DNA of 64,000 bases, from positions 294,126 through 358,125 of the forward strand of contig NZ_JIAG01000001.1 in NCBI RefSeq assembly GCF_000688395.1, in the 5' to 3' direction. The notes beneath the pieces were generated by a model. It was not told where the DNA came from and searched no databases. It saw only the letters and a list, made by a program, of their open reading frames with translations. Positions 54,598 to 63,430 of the stretch are shown piece after piece; within the stretch, counting starts at the first letter, position 1; every line of letters starts with the position of its first letter. The position numbers were made by a program, and so were the translations under genes. This stretch comes from Haematomicrobium sanguinis DSM 21259. Lineage in GTDB: Bacteria > Actinomycetota > Actinomycetes > Actinomycetales > Micrococcaceae.

Positions 54598-55647
54598 ATG
54601 GCCAAGCGCGCGATCATTCTCGGAGGAACCGGCGCGATTGGCGGCGCCACGGCAGAGCGCTTAGCGAGAGCCGGCTGGACTGTGGATGTCACGGGTCGCA
54701 ACCCGGGGGCAATGCCAGCTGAGCTCAGCAACCTTGGCGTCACCTTTCGCCGACTGGACTGGCCCGAACGGATTCACAGCGCTGACCCCAGTTTCAGTAG
54801 AGGCTCCGGTCACGGCACACCCACCGGCCAGAGCACAGGCGCCGAATTGCGCAACCTCGTCGGTAGCGGAGCGGACTTGATCGTCGATACGCTCGCGTTT
54901 TCCGTCTCCCATCTGCGCACTCTCTTGCCCGTCTTAAGCGATGTCGACGCGGCCGCCGTCATTTCCGCCCGCGCGGTGTACGCCGACAAACATGGCCATC
55001 ACCTCAATAGCGAGATTCCTGGGCACTTCCCGCACCCGGTTCGCGAAGACCACGATCGAGTCGCCGCAGACCGCACCGCCAACCCCTTCACCCGCGAAGG
55101 GTATGCGCGCGCCCGGGCCGCTGTCGAAGACGAAATCCTCGGCACAGACCTGCCCATCACCCTCATTCGCCCATCCAAGGTCTATGGGAAGTGGGCCCGC
55201 AATCCGCGCACCCGTTACTTCGTCGACCGCATGAGCCACAACATCGACCACATCAGAATTCCGGGCCTGGATCTGCACGCCGACCAGCTCACCGCCGCCG
55301 CGAACATTGCCCAACTGATCGACGCCTTGGTCAACTCGAGCGGCAGCCATCAAGGGCACCCGCACCGGCCTCACAAACCCCGCGTCCTCAACTGCGCCGA
55401 TCCCAGCATCCCCACCATGCGCGAACTTGCTCACGCCATCGCCGCCGTCCTCGACTGGAACGGCCAGATCCTCGCCGCTGAAGACGAATCCCCCGAAAAC
55501 GCGCCCGAGCCAAACCCGTTCCTCGCCCGGACTCCCCTGCACCTCGACCTCACCCGCGCCACCGCGGCCGGCTACGAACCCGTGGGCACCACCCTTGACC
55601 TCATTGGCCTCGAGGCCCGCTGGCTCCGCGACCAACAACGCGCCTAA
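54598..55647 (+). CDS. NAD(P)-dependent epimerase/reductase-like protein
   Basis: The protein has 349 residues. AIILGGTGAIGGATAERLAR is a GGTGxxG Rossmann loop of the extended SDR type. The conserved YxxxK is not clear: SARAVYADKHG gives a Tyr with a Lys only three positions on, so this may be an atypical SDR. ATG 54598 starts a fully conserved-looking Rossmann fold with only six residues before it. Substrate unknown. It ends 36 bp before the convergent lysX stop. Confidence 0.75.
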   Translation: MAKRAIILGGTGAIGGATAERLARAGWTVDVTGRNPGAMPAELSNLGVTFRRLDWPERIHSADPSFSRGSGHGTPTGQSTGAELRNLVGSGADLIVDTLAFSVSHLRTLLPVLSDVDAAAVISARAVYADKHGHHLNSEIPGHFPHPVREDHDRVAADRTANPFTREGYARARAAVEDEILGTDLPITLIRPSKVYGKWARNPRTRYFVDRMSHNIDHIRIPGLDLHADQLTAAANIAQLIDALVNSSGSHQGHPHRPHKPRVLNCADPSIPTMRELAHAIAAVLDWNGQILAAEDESPENAPEPNPFLARTPLHLDLTRATAAGYEPVGTTLDLIGLEARWLRDQQRA

Positions 55648-55682
55648 GTCTCGGCACAGCCCCGCCCCAGCCTACCGCAGCG

Positions 55683-58600
55683 CTAGCCCATCTTCGCCAG
55701 CGGGAACGGCAACGTCTCGCGAATGGTCCGCCCAGTCAAGAGCATGATCACCCGGTCCACGCCCACGCCCAGGCCCCCGGTCGGCGGCATCGCGTATTCA
55801 AGCGCTGTCAAGAAGTCCTCATCCAACTCCATCGCCTCCGGGTCTCCGGCCGCGGCCATCATCGACTGCTCGGTCAACCGCCGCCGTTGCTCGATCGGGT
55901 CGGTCAATTCGGAGTACGCCGTGCCAAGTTCCATCCCGAACGCCACCAAATCCCAGCGCTCGGTAACCCCGGAAACGGATCGATGCGAGCGCGTCAGCGG
56001 CGACACCGACAGTGGAAAATCCTTATAAAACGTCGGCGCCACGGTTTGCCCCTCGACCAGCCGCTCGTACATTTCCAGTACCACTTCGCCCGCGTTCCAG
56101 TCCCGCTGGTACGGCACGCCCGCACGATCGCACAGCGTAAACAATTCCGCCAGCTCGGTCGACGCGCTCACCTCGGTCCCGAGCGCCTCCGAAACCGCTT
56201 CATGCAGGGTCTTGACCGGCCATTCACCGGAAATATCGACACGCTCTTGGACCCCGTCCGCGCCAATCCGCACCGCAACGGCTTCGCCATGCACCGCGAT
56301 CGCAGCTTGCTGAATGAGCTCCCGGCACAGCCGCAGCATCGTGTCATAGTCGCCGTGCGCCTCATACGCCTCCAGCATCGTGAACTCGGGATTGTGCTTG
56401 TAGCTCACGCCCTCGTTGCGGAACGTCCGCCCCAACTCAAACACCCGATCCATCCCGCCGACCGCGAGCCGCTTCAAATACAACTCGGGCGCGATCCGCA
56501 AATACATGTCGAGGTTGTACGCGTTCATGTGCGTGGTGAACGGGCGCGCATTCGCCCCGCCGTGCACCTGTTGCAGGATCGGCGTCTCCACCTCGAGGAA
56601 TCCGCGCTCGGCCAGCGTGGTCCGGAACGAGTGCACAATTTTCGAGCGCGCAACCAGATCCGCGCGGCTCGCCTCGTTGGTCGCGAGGTCGAGGTAACGC
56701 TGGCGCACCTTCGCCTCCGGGTTCACCAGGCCGAGCCACTTGTTCGGCATCGGGTGCAGCGCTTTGCCGAGCATCCGCCACCGATGTACGACGACGCCCC
56801 TCACCCCCGCGCGCGAGTCACCTATCACCCCGCTCACCTCGAGCAAATCCCCGAGGTCCAGGTATTTTTGCAGCCGCGCCAAATCCTCGGCGCTCTCCCG
56901 TTCGGCGACGATTTGCACATCGCCGGTGAAGTCCCGCAGGTTCGCGAAGAGCACGCCGCCGTGATCGCGCTTGAGCAAGACGCGTCCCGCAATCGACACC
57001 TCGCTCCCCGTCGCCAGGCCGGCAAGCTGTGCGATCGTGTGCGAGGGCGGCGTGGCAATCGGGTACGGATCGATGCCTTCGGCGCGCATCGCCTCGACCT
57101 TATCTATGCGTTGCTGAGTACTCCAGGGCACCCTGCGCACCGAGGTTTCTTCCCGCTCCGTCGCCACCGCCTCACGCACCGGTACCATTGCCGCTTCCAC
57201 CTCGGCACCGACGCGCTGCTGGTCAACCGTCTCCACCGCACCGCGCCGGCGCCCAATGAACCCTTCGGCGAGACCGGCCGCGAAGCTCGTGCGCGGCAGC
57301 GTCGAGGAATCGGAGTAACACAGGAACCGCGGCCGCCATTCGGGATGGTACTTCGCGTTGGAGCGGTAGAGCGACTCCAGCTGGAACCAGCGTGAGAAGA
57401 ACAGCAAGAGTTTGCGCCACAACCGCAACACCGGACCCGCACCGATGCGCGCGCCCTCTTCAAAGGCGGCCCGGAACATGGCGAAGTTCAGCGACACCTG
57501 GCGCACACCGAAGTCCCCGGCGTTCTCCATCAGCCCCGCAACCACGAACTCGTTACCCCCATTCGGCGCGTTCGGATCCCGGCGCATCAGGTCCAGCGAG
57601 ACCCCGTTGGTGCCCCATGGCGCAAAGGACATCATGCACACCGGTTGCCCGTCCTCGCCCACCGCCTCAACGAGCAGGCAGTCGCCGTCGGCCGGGTCGC
57701 CCAGCCGCCCGGAGGCCATCGAGAAGCCGCGTTCCTCACCGCCGACGCGCCAGCCCTCCATGAGCGTGCGGTACCCATCCCACTCGGTCGCATCAATGTC
57801 CCGGTGCCGCCGAATCCGCAGGGAAACCCCTGATTTCTCCGCACGTTTCACGGCGGCACGCACCGGTTTCAACTCCGGGGAGGTGAGCCGGAAAGAATCG
57901 GGGCGCAAAATGGCCTCGTCCCCGAGCGCGAGAGCGCTCATCCCCCGAGCCACGTACGCGGCTGCACCTTCTTCGCTCGCGCCGAGCACCGCCGTCGTCC
58001 ATCCGTATTCGCGCGCATGCGCCTGCCACGCGGCAATGGCCGCATCCCAATTTCGCCGCGGGCCAATCGGGTCGCCGCTGGCCAGGCAGGTGCCGACTTC
58101 CACCCGATAGGTGATCGCGGCCCCGCCATCCGGTGCGAAGACCGCGGACTTGTCCCGCCGGGTGGCAAAGTAGTCGAGCGAATCGCTGTGCCGTTGGCGC
58201 AGCAACAGCTCGCGGATGCGGATTTCCTCCTCCGGCGTCAGGGAGGATTTTAGGCTTTGCGAGCGGAAGAGAATGTAGGCAACGAATGCGATTAAGAGGG
58301 CGGTCAGGATGTTCATGACCGAGGGTTCGAGGAGGCCGGTATCCGGGCCCATGTAGTTTTCCGCGGTCACGTCGGTCGTGTCGAAAACGCCGCCGGTGGA
58401 TTGGTGGAAGGCGATGAGCCAGCGGTCGTTTTCCGGGACGCCATTGTTAGTGATCTGCAGCAGACCCCACCCGATCAGCATGTTGAGGCCGATGCCCAGC
58501 ACCAATGTCAGCACCGCCAGGCCAAACGCCCCACGCCGCACCTTCGCGCGGAAGACCGGGTACGCCAAGATCAACGCAATGATCGCAAGCACCGGCACCA

Positions 58601-59087
58601 CAAACGGCCACACTCCGCCGAGCGACCACCCCTGCTCGGTTTCGGGGAGAGCGTTGATATCTTCCATGAAAAGCCAGAGGAATAGCATCGCGGCTATGTT
58701 GGCGAGGACCACCAGAATCCAGTACGCCAGGGAAAGCCACCACACCAGCCGTTTGCGCGAGGCCAGCGCGCGGGAAGCCACAATCAGGATTAGCCCCCAA
58801 CCCAGGCTGTAATTGTTAAGCCCAATGGTATTGAGCGTGAGGAGCATCCAGTCCGGCACGTTCTCAATAGGAATCAGACCGAGCACCACATCGATCAGGC
58901 CAAAAACGAGGACCGCGGAGGCGAGGAAGGAGGCGATCTTCTCTCGCCAGCGGGCAGGCGGATTCGCGATCTGGTGTTCGGAGTCATGCAGGCTCGGCTC
59001 CCGGCGCCCAGCAGAATCCTGCCGCCCCGCATCCAACGCCTCGACACCGCGCTCCCCGCCGCTAGACTTTCGCAACTCCGCGCTCAC
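55683..59087 (-). CDS. lysX: Bifunctional lysyl-tRNA synthetase/lysylphosphatidylglycerol synthase
   Basis: The protein has 1134 residues. Residues 30-270 hold about seven TM helices (MprF-type flippase part), 280-620 the DUF2156 aminoacyl-PG synthase fold, 680-780 the OB anticodon domain, and 800-1130 the class II LysRS core with motif 2 FELGRTFRNEGV and motif 3 GLGVGVDRVIML. In M. tuberculosis LysX makes lysyl-phosphatidylglycerol and gives resistance to cationic peptides. The fusion is specific to actinobacteria. A copy of the dispersed motif (57990) and a 20-bp sequence shared with 14580 (56786) lie inside. Confidence 0.95.
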   Translation of the reverse strand: MSAELRKSSGGERGVEALDAGRQDSAGRREPSLHDSEHQIANPPARWREKIASFLASAVLVFGLIDVVLGLIPIENVPDWMLLTLNTIGLNNYSLGWGLILIVASRALASRKRLVWWLSLAYWILVVLANIAAMLFLWLFMEDINALPETEQGWSLGGVWPFVVPVLAIIALILAYPVFRAKVRRGAFGLAVLTLVLGIGLNMLIGWGLLQITNNGVPENDRWLIAFHQSTGGVFDTTDVTAENYMGPDTGLLEPSVMNILTALLIAFVAYILFRSQSLKSSLTPEEEIRIRELLLRQRHSDSLDYFATRRDKSAVFAPDGGAAITYRVEVGTCLASGDPIGPRRNWDAAIAAWQAHAREYGWTTAVLGASEEGAAAYVARGMSALALGDEAILRPDSFRLTSPELKPVRAAVKRAEKSGVSLRIRRHRDIDATEWDGYRTLMEGWRVGGEERGFSMASGRLGDPADGDCLLVEAVGEDGQPVCMMSFAPWGTNGVSLDLMRRDPNAPNGGNEFVVAGLMENAGDFGVRQVSLNFAMFRAAFEEGARIGAGPVLRLWRKLLLFFSRWFQLESLYRSNAKYHPEWRPRFLCYSDSSTLPRTSFAAGLAEGFIGRRRGAVETVDQQRVGAEVEAAMVPVREAVATEREETSVRRVPWSTQQRIDKVEAMRAEGIDPYPIATPPSHTIAQLAGLATGSEVSIAGRVLLKRDHGGVLFANLRDFTGDVQIVAERESAEDLARLQKYLDLGDLLEVSGVIGDSRAGVRGVVVHRWRMLGKALHPMPNKWLGLVNPEAKVRQRYLDLATNEASRADLVARSKIVHSFRTTLAERGFLEVETPILQQVHGGANARPFTTHMNAYNLDMYLRIAPELYLKRLAVGGMDRVFELGRTFRNEGVSYKHNPEFTMLEAYEAHGDYDTMLRLCRELIQQAAIAVHGEAVAVRIGADGVQERVDISGEWPVKTLHEAVSEALGTEVSASTELAELFTLCDRAGVPYQRDWNAGEVVLEMYERLVEGQTVAPTFYKDFPLSVSPLTRSHRSVSGVTERWDLVAFGMELGTAYSELTDPIEQRRRLTEQSMMAAAGDPEAMELDEDFLTALEYAMPPTGGLGVGVDRVIMLLTGRTIRETLPFPLAKMG

Positions 59088-59132
59088 GATTCCCCGTCCT
59101 CTTGTTTCTTGTTGTGCCAGTGTACGTTCCGG

Positions 59133-60428
59133 CTATGACACCGAGAAGCGTTGCATGAGCCAACCTAAGTTTTGTTCCAGTCCGGGCTTCCACACATCCC
59201 AACTGTGCGCGCCGGGGAGCACCTGGTAGCTCACGTTCAGCCCGGCCGCTTGCGCCGCCCGCGTGATTTGCAGTCCTTGGGTGGTGTAGGGCTCGTCCCG
59301 ATTCCCGACCACTACTATCCCGGCAAACCCCGGCGGGTACTGCGTCGTCGCGAAGAGGGTCAGCGGATCCTGCGCGCGATAGGCCCCGGCATCCCCTCCG
59401 AAATACGTATTAATAAGGGAGTCCTGCCCCTCGGGCACCGATTGCATGGGCTCACCCGAGAGTTCAATGAAGGATTGGTACGCGTCCGGCCGTTTGGCCG
59501 CCGCCTGCAAGGCACACGTCCCGCCAAAAGACAGCCCGGCGATGGCACGTTGCGCGGACGAGCGCCCCACCCCGAACGTTTGCGTCACCCACGCGGGCAC
59601 ATCCTGGGTCAGGTAGGTGAGCGCGTTGCCCTTGGAACTGTCCATGCACAGCGGATTCGGGTTCAGCCCGGGCGCGGTGAGATCCGGCATCACCACGAGC
59701 GGCGCAATGCCCTTGTTCGCCGCAGCAAACCTGTCCATCATCGCGGCCACCTGCCCGGAACGCAGCCAATCCGAGGCGCCTCCCGGCAGGCCGTGCACCA
59801 ATACCAGCACCGGCACGTTTGCGGGCGCGGTGTCTAAAAATGCGGGCGGCAGATACACATAGGCGTTGCCGCTTGGCAGCTTAGAGACAGTCCCCGGAAT
59901 CTTCACCTGCACCACGCGCCCCTTCGCGGGCATTGCCGGGCTAGGCGTCCACGCGGCGAGCGTCACCGGCGGGGTGCCCGGCGGCACCATTCGTTGCGGC
60001 ATCGCGTCCAGGTTTTCGACTTGCACGCCGTTATCGCCCCACAGCGTGCCCACCGTGGGGAAGAGCGCGAACGTCACGTTTACTTGTGTCAGAGCAAGAA
60101 GCACGACGGCGATGAGCGCACCTACCGTGGTGGCCCGGGGAATGCGCCGCCTGCGGCGGCGCCACTGCACGATGGAGGCACCGATTGCGAAGAATGCGGC
60201 GATAACGGCAAGCCACACCGGGATCGGCACCATTGGCGGAACGATGTTCAGCAACGGGCCGAGGATGAGGTACAGCGCCCCAACTACAAGGGCCGACGCA
60301 ATAAGAAGGATGGCGTACGCGCGGGAAAGCGTCCGCTTGTCTGCCACCGCCAGCCAACCGAGTCCCAGGACCGCAAGCGCGGCGGTCACCCACGGGAAGG
60401 GCCCGTCGATGAGGGAGAGTTGGGACAT
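59133..60428 (-). CDS. Membrane-anchored alpha/beta hydrolase (esterase)
   Basis: The protein has 431 residues. Three or four N-terminal TM helices (about 10-125) are followed by a secreted-side esterase domain: VLVLVHGLPGGASDWL (oxyanion-hole region), AIAGLSFGGTCAL with the nucleophile Ser, and PGAHSWDVWKPGL with the His. The domain resembles mycolyltransferase/esterase D proteins. It lies directly upstream of lysX in the same direction. Since a hydrolase next to an aminoacyl-PG synthase is known in Corynebacterium, it may remove amino acids from PG, but this is inference. Confidence 0.85.
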   Translation of the reverse strand: MSQLSLIDGPFPWVTAALAVLGLGWLAVADKRTLSRAYAILLIASALVVGALYLILGPLLNIVPPMVPIPVWLAVIAAFFAIGASIVQWRRRRRRIPRATTVGALIAVVLLALTQVNVTFALFPTVGTLWGDNGVQVENLDAMPQRMVPPGTPPVTLAAWTPSPAMPAKGRVVQVKIPGTVSKLPSGNAYVYLPPAFLDTAPANVPVLVLVHGLPGGASDWLRSGQVAAMMDRFAAANKGIAPLVVMPDLTAPGLNPNPLCMDSSKGNALTYLTQDVPAWVTQTFGVGRSSAQRAIAGLSFGGTCALQAAAKRPDAYQSFIELSGEPMQSVPEGQDSLINTYFGGDAGAYRAQDPLTLFATTQYPPGFAGIVVVGNRDEPYTTQGLQITRAAQAAGLNVSYQVLPGAHSWDVWKPGLEQNLGWLMQRFSVS

Positions 60429-61004
60429 CGCTCGGGGTCGCTTTCACAGGTCAGGTGGTTAGGCGCGGTCCTGCCTCGAAGCGGTGTGCCCAGGCAGGAA
60501 CCCGAGTCTTTTGTAGCATGCGCACTGGCCCGGTTCCTGAGAATCCCGGGAGAGATTTCTACGCGCACAATTCATGCCGTCTTCCGTATTGGAAAGCACG
60601 GGATCGTGAACAGCAGGAAAAATCGAGGTACCTCCGGGCGCGGCGTGCGCTCTTATTTCAAATCTGGGACCGAGGAGATGTACAAAAGTTCGGGGTATTC
60701 GATGTGACAAATGCGCTCCGCGCTTTCCTGACCTTATTCGATCGATTCCTCGTATCTATCCTGCCCGCTCCCGAAACTTTGGTGAGGACATTTCAGGCAA
60801 GTGAGCTGTGAAACGTAAGGTTTCGCCGTCGTAAATCACTTAAATACCCGGCGCGTGCCGCGTTACGCTCCTTGCGCTGCATGGTGCTGTGAGGATCGCT
60901 CTAGTCGCTGGAGCGTATGCCCGGTCGTCAGGGCAGGATGCGGAGCTGGTTCGGTAGACTCTGGGCTGTATTGCCTCTATCCGCCTATCGAGAGACATGA
61001 CTTC
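60429..61004. other. 576-bp intergenic region upstream of the 7-TM gene
   Basis: I see no convincing gene; a 118-codon frame at 60455 has no motif and unlike codon use. The region holds an intergenic copy of the dispersed motif (60824-60832, AAGTGATTT before it) and the divergent promoters of the esterase and 7-TM genes. Confidence 0.5.
60824..60832 (-). repeat. Intergenic copy of the dispersed ACGACGGCG motif
   Basis: In motif orientation it reads GTGATTT-motif-AAACC. It lies in a large gene-free stretch. Confidence 0.75.
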
Positions 61005-61778
61005 ATGACCATTGTTATTTTTGCGATCATCGCTGCACTCGCCTGCGTGGCTGCCCTCGTGAGTTACGGGGTGTGGAAAACCTCCGACAACGTTGTCGGG
61101 GCGGGGACGCGTATCGCGATCATGTTGCTGGTTTCGCAAGTATTCCTGGCCCTCCAAGCCCCGCTCTTGGCCGCGGCTGACGGGGTGGCGACCAACCGGT
61201 TTGTCGGCGTCGGTATGGTGTTGCCGCCGATTCTGGTTTTTGCCGGATTCTTCACCCTCGTGATGCACCTTTCGTTCAAAACCAACGAGTCCGCGCCGGT
61301 GCGTGCCATGATGTCAAAGCCATTCCTCGGCGCAGTTGTGCTGTATATCTTGGCGCTCGTAGTGGTCATCTCGATGGCTGTAGTGCCTTCGGCCAGCCGC
61401 GATCCCCAAATGGTCAACGGGCTGGGCATTGCCATCAATATTCTGATGTTCTTGCCCGCGGTGCTGGTGACTTTCCTGCTGGGCCCGACCGCGCTCAAGA
61501 GCTTCAAGATTGCTCGCGATGGCCGCCGGTTGCCGCTTGCGTTGGTGATTGTCGCGTTGGGACTAGGTGTCCTCGCGTTTATTGTTGCGGTGCTTGAAGT
61601 ATTTGTGGGGCTTCCGCCATCGATCAAGTATGTGGTGCAGGCGCTGTCCATCGTCGCGCTGTGCGGTTACCTGATTACCGAGCGCAAGCAGGATGCCACC
61701 GAATATCCTCCCGGCAGTGATGTCCCGGGCACCGAAGCCATTGGCGTGGGCGAAGAACCCGACGAGGCTGCGCAATGA
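61005..61778 (+). CDS. Seven-TM membrane protein of unknown function (cassette gene A)
   Basis: The protein has 257 residues with seven hydrophobic helices (about 1-20, 38-58, 70-95, 103-125, 135-160, 175-200 and 205-225) and a short acidic Gly/Pro tail. No motif is recognised. ATG 61005 is preferred to 60855 because the upstream residues are Cys/Arg-rich and not membrane-like. The stop overlaps the next start (ATGA), so it is co-translated with cassette genes B1 and C1. Confidence 0.65.
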   Translation: MTIVIFAIIAALACVAALVSYGVWKTSDNVVGAGTRIAIMLLVSQVFLALQAPLLAAADGVATNRFVGVGMVLPPILVFAGFFTLVMHLSFKTNESAPVRAMMSKPFLGAVVLYILALVVVISMAVVPSASRDPQMVNGLGIAINILMFLPAVLVTFLLGPTALKSFKIARDGRRLPLALVIVALGLGVLAFIVAVLEVFVGLPPSIKYVVQALSIVALCGYLITERKQDATEYPPGSDVPGTEAIGVGEEPDEAAQ

Positions 61779-62173
61779 CAACCGGGGAAGCCGCAACCGA
61801 GGCAGAATATCAGGGCGAATGGGCGCTCATTTTGCCGCAGAGCTGGTGGCAATTCCCGGTACACCCCTTGGCAGCGCGGGAGAAGGCGAAGGTTCGCCAA
61901 CAGATCGTGTCCATTCTGCGCTCACAGATCACCGACATTGAAAAGCACGCGCAAATGTTCGCCGTGGTTAAGGGCGAGACGGTCGGCGCGCTGATGCCTG
62001 CAAGCCTGGTAGTCAGCAGTTACCCGGTCGGCTCGTTCTTGCAAAGCGTGCTCTCGCCACTGCTCTCGGTGACTGAGACCATTGCGGACTTCGTCAAGTC
62101 CGGTGTCATCGACCCGATGGCACAGTTCTTCGGCCCGAAAGCACCACCCCAACCTCAACCGGCAGGAAACTAA
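61775..62173 (+). CDS. Cassette gene B1, small protein of unknown function
   Basis: The protein has 132 residues. The N-terminus contains LPQSWWQFPVHPLAAREKAK, a Trp/Pro-rich start reminiscent of small proteins near actinobacterial type VII secretion loci (weak resemblance, from memory). The C-terminal 40 residues (IADFVKSGVIDPMAQFF, then Pro-rich) match the C-terminus of gene B2 at 63092. There is one possible amphipathic or membrane helix. Function unknown. Confidence 0.65.
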   Translation: MTTGEAATEAEYQGEWALILPQSWWQFPVHPLAAREKAKVRQQIVSILRSQITDIEKHAQMFAVVKGETVGALMPASLVVSSYPVGSFLQSVLSPLLSVTETIADFVKSGVIDPMAQFFGPKAPPQPQPAGN

Positions 62174-62181
62174 TCACCCCC

Positions 62182-62853
62182 ATGTTCGGACTCGGCAAAA
62201 AACAACCCACACGACCAGAACCTGTGAAACCCGACGACTGGGACCAACGCCTCCCCGCAGAAAAAACTCGAAAAACATACCAAATTAGCGGCGCGTTTTA
62301 TAACGCTGCTGATTCGAAAAACTATCCGTCGTTAGAAGCCTGGTCTAAGGACGTGGGGCAACAAGCTATCAACGAGTTCTGGCAGGATGAGGGACCAGTT
62401 TCCCAGCAAGAGTTCCTCGCACAGATCAACGGATGGGCATACGCATGGAAAGAGTCTACGTTTCCCAATTTTTACGTCCATTTGGAGGCTCCGGATTGGG
62501 GTGTCACCGCCATCCTGACGCTCATGTCACTGGATGCCCCTATCTATGCACCCGCTGACTACCTTGCGGATTTGAACGCCGATGCCGCCTTGCAACGCCG
62601 ATTGCTATCACCGATCGATTTCGAGACGTTCACTGTACCCGCAGGGCCCGCAGCACGTGCGAGCTACCAGGTCCATGACTTCTTCAACGGCGCAAACACC
62701 ACCGTCTACCGGGAAAACATTCTCGTATTCACCCCCATCACCCGTGAACCCTACGAAATCTCCGCCGCCGCAGCGGACCCGACCATGGTCCCCTTCATCA
62801 AAGACCAAACCCGCCTAATCGCCGACACGATTGAGGTGTATGTCCCGGAGTAA
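62182..62853 (+). CDS. Cassette gene C1, soluble protein of unknown function
   Basis: The protein has 223 residues. It begins MFGLGKKQ, then a conserved block PSLEAWSKDVGQQAINEFW with FLAQINGWAYAW, and later VPAGPAARASYQ with DFFNGANTTVYREN. The gene at 63431 shares all of these blocks. No TM segment, signal peptide or named domain is visible. It follows B1 by 8 bp. Confidence 0.7.
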   Translation: MFGLGKKQPTRPEPVKPDDWDQRLPAEKTRKTYQISGAFYNAADSKNYPSLEAWSKDVGQQAINEFWQDEGPVSQQEFLAQINGWAYAWKESTFPNFYVHLEAPDWGVTAILTLMSLDAPIYAPADYLADLNADAALQRRLLSPIDFETFTVPAGPAARASYQVHDFFNGANTTVYRENILVFTPITREPYEISAAAADPTMVPFIKDQTRLIADTIEVYVPE

Positions 62854-63091
62854 ACCATGTGGGCGAGCACTACCAGGTGGGCCGGTTTGCCCAACTAATT
62901 GCTTTGCGGCGAGTCGATCACCAGCACTCACCTCAACGAGGTGCCAGGCTGATTAAGGTTGGGCACCGAAAAGTGTCATCGCCGGAGCACCCCAACACCA
63001 TGCCGCCGCACCCCACACCAGGTGTGGGGAGCGCCGTCGAACTTCGTTACTTGGCAGGGGTACGGTACGTCTTTCGCGGGGTTTCGAGAAG
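62854..63091 (+). other. 238-bp spacer between cassette copies
   Basis: It lies between C1 and B2. A 126-codon frame (62859-63239) runs through B2 out of frame and shows no similarity to the cassette genes. The spacer may carry a promoter for the second copy; CACACCAGGTGTG near 63013-63026 is a small inverted repeat. Confidence 0.5.
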
Positions 63092-63418
63092 ATGTGGCGG
63101 GAAGCAGCGCGTTCTGCTCGTGAGTCGGTGGCCGCGGTCAAGGACGCTGCTGGGTTGTGGAAGCCGGAAGGGTTTATGGCAGTGTGGAAGAACCTATTCA
63201 CCGGCCAACCCGGGTTCTTCAAAGGCCTGGTCGCAATGACGCAAGGGTTATCGAACATGTCGATGCGCCTCACCGGTGGCGGGCAGATCCTGGTGGTGCT
63301 CGTGGGCGGGAAAGCCATATCTATTGGTGTGGTGGACTTTATTAAGTCCTCGATTGTTGACCCGGCCCGGCAACTCATCCCCACCCCACAACCCGCAACA
63401 CCCGGTGACGAATCCTAA
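63092..63418 (+). CDS. Cassette gene B2, small protein paralogous to B1 at its C-terminus
   Basis: The protein has 108 residues. GGGQILVVLVGGKAISIG is a probable membrane helix, followed by VVDFIKSSIVDPARQLIPTP, which matches IADFVKSGVIDPMAQ in B1. The N-terminal LPQSWW part of B1 is missing or replaced. GAGAAG precedes ATG 63092. The C2 gene begins 13 bp later. Confidence 0.65.
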   Translation: MWREAARSARESVAAVKDAAGLWKPEGFMAVWKNLFTGQPGFFKGLVAMTQGLSNMSMRLTGGGQILVVLVGGKAISIGVVDFIKSSIVDPARQLIPTPQPATPGDES

Positions 63419-63430
63419 CGAGAGTGATTG

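Noticed and set aside
60455..60811. 118-codon frame upstream of the 7-TM gene
   Set aside because: There is no motif and codon use does not look like neighbouring genes.
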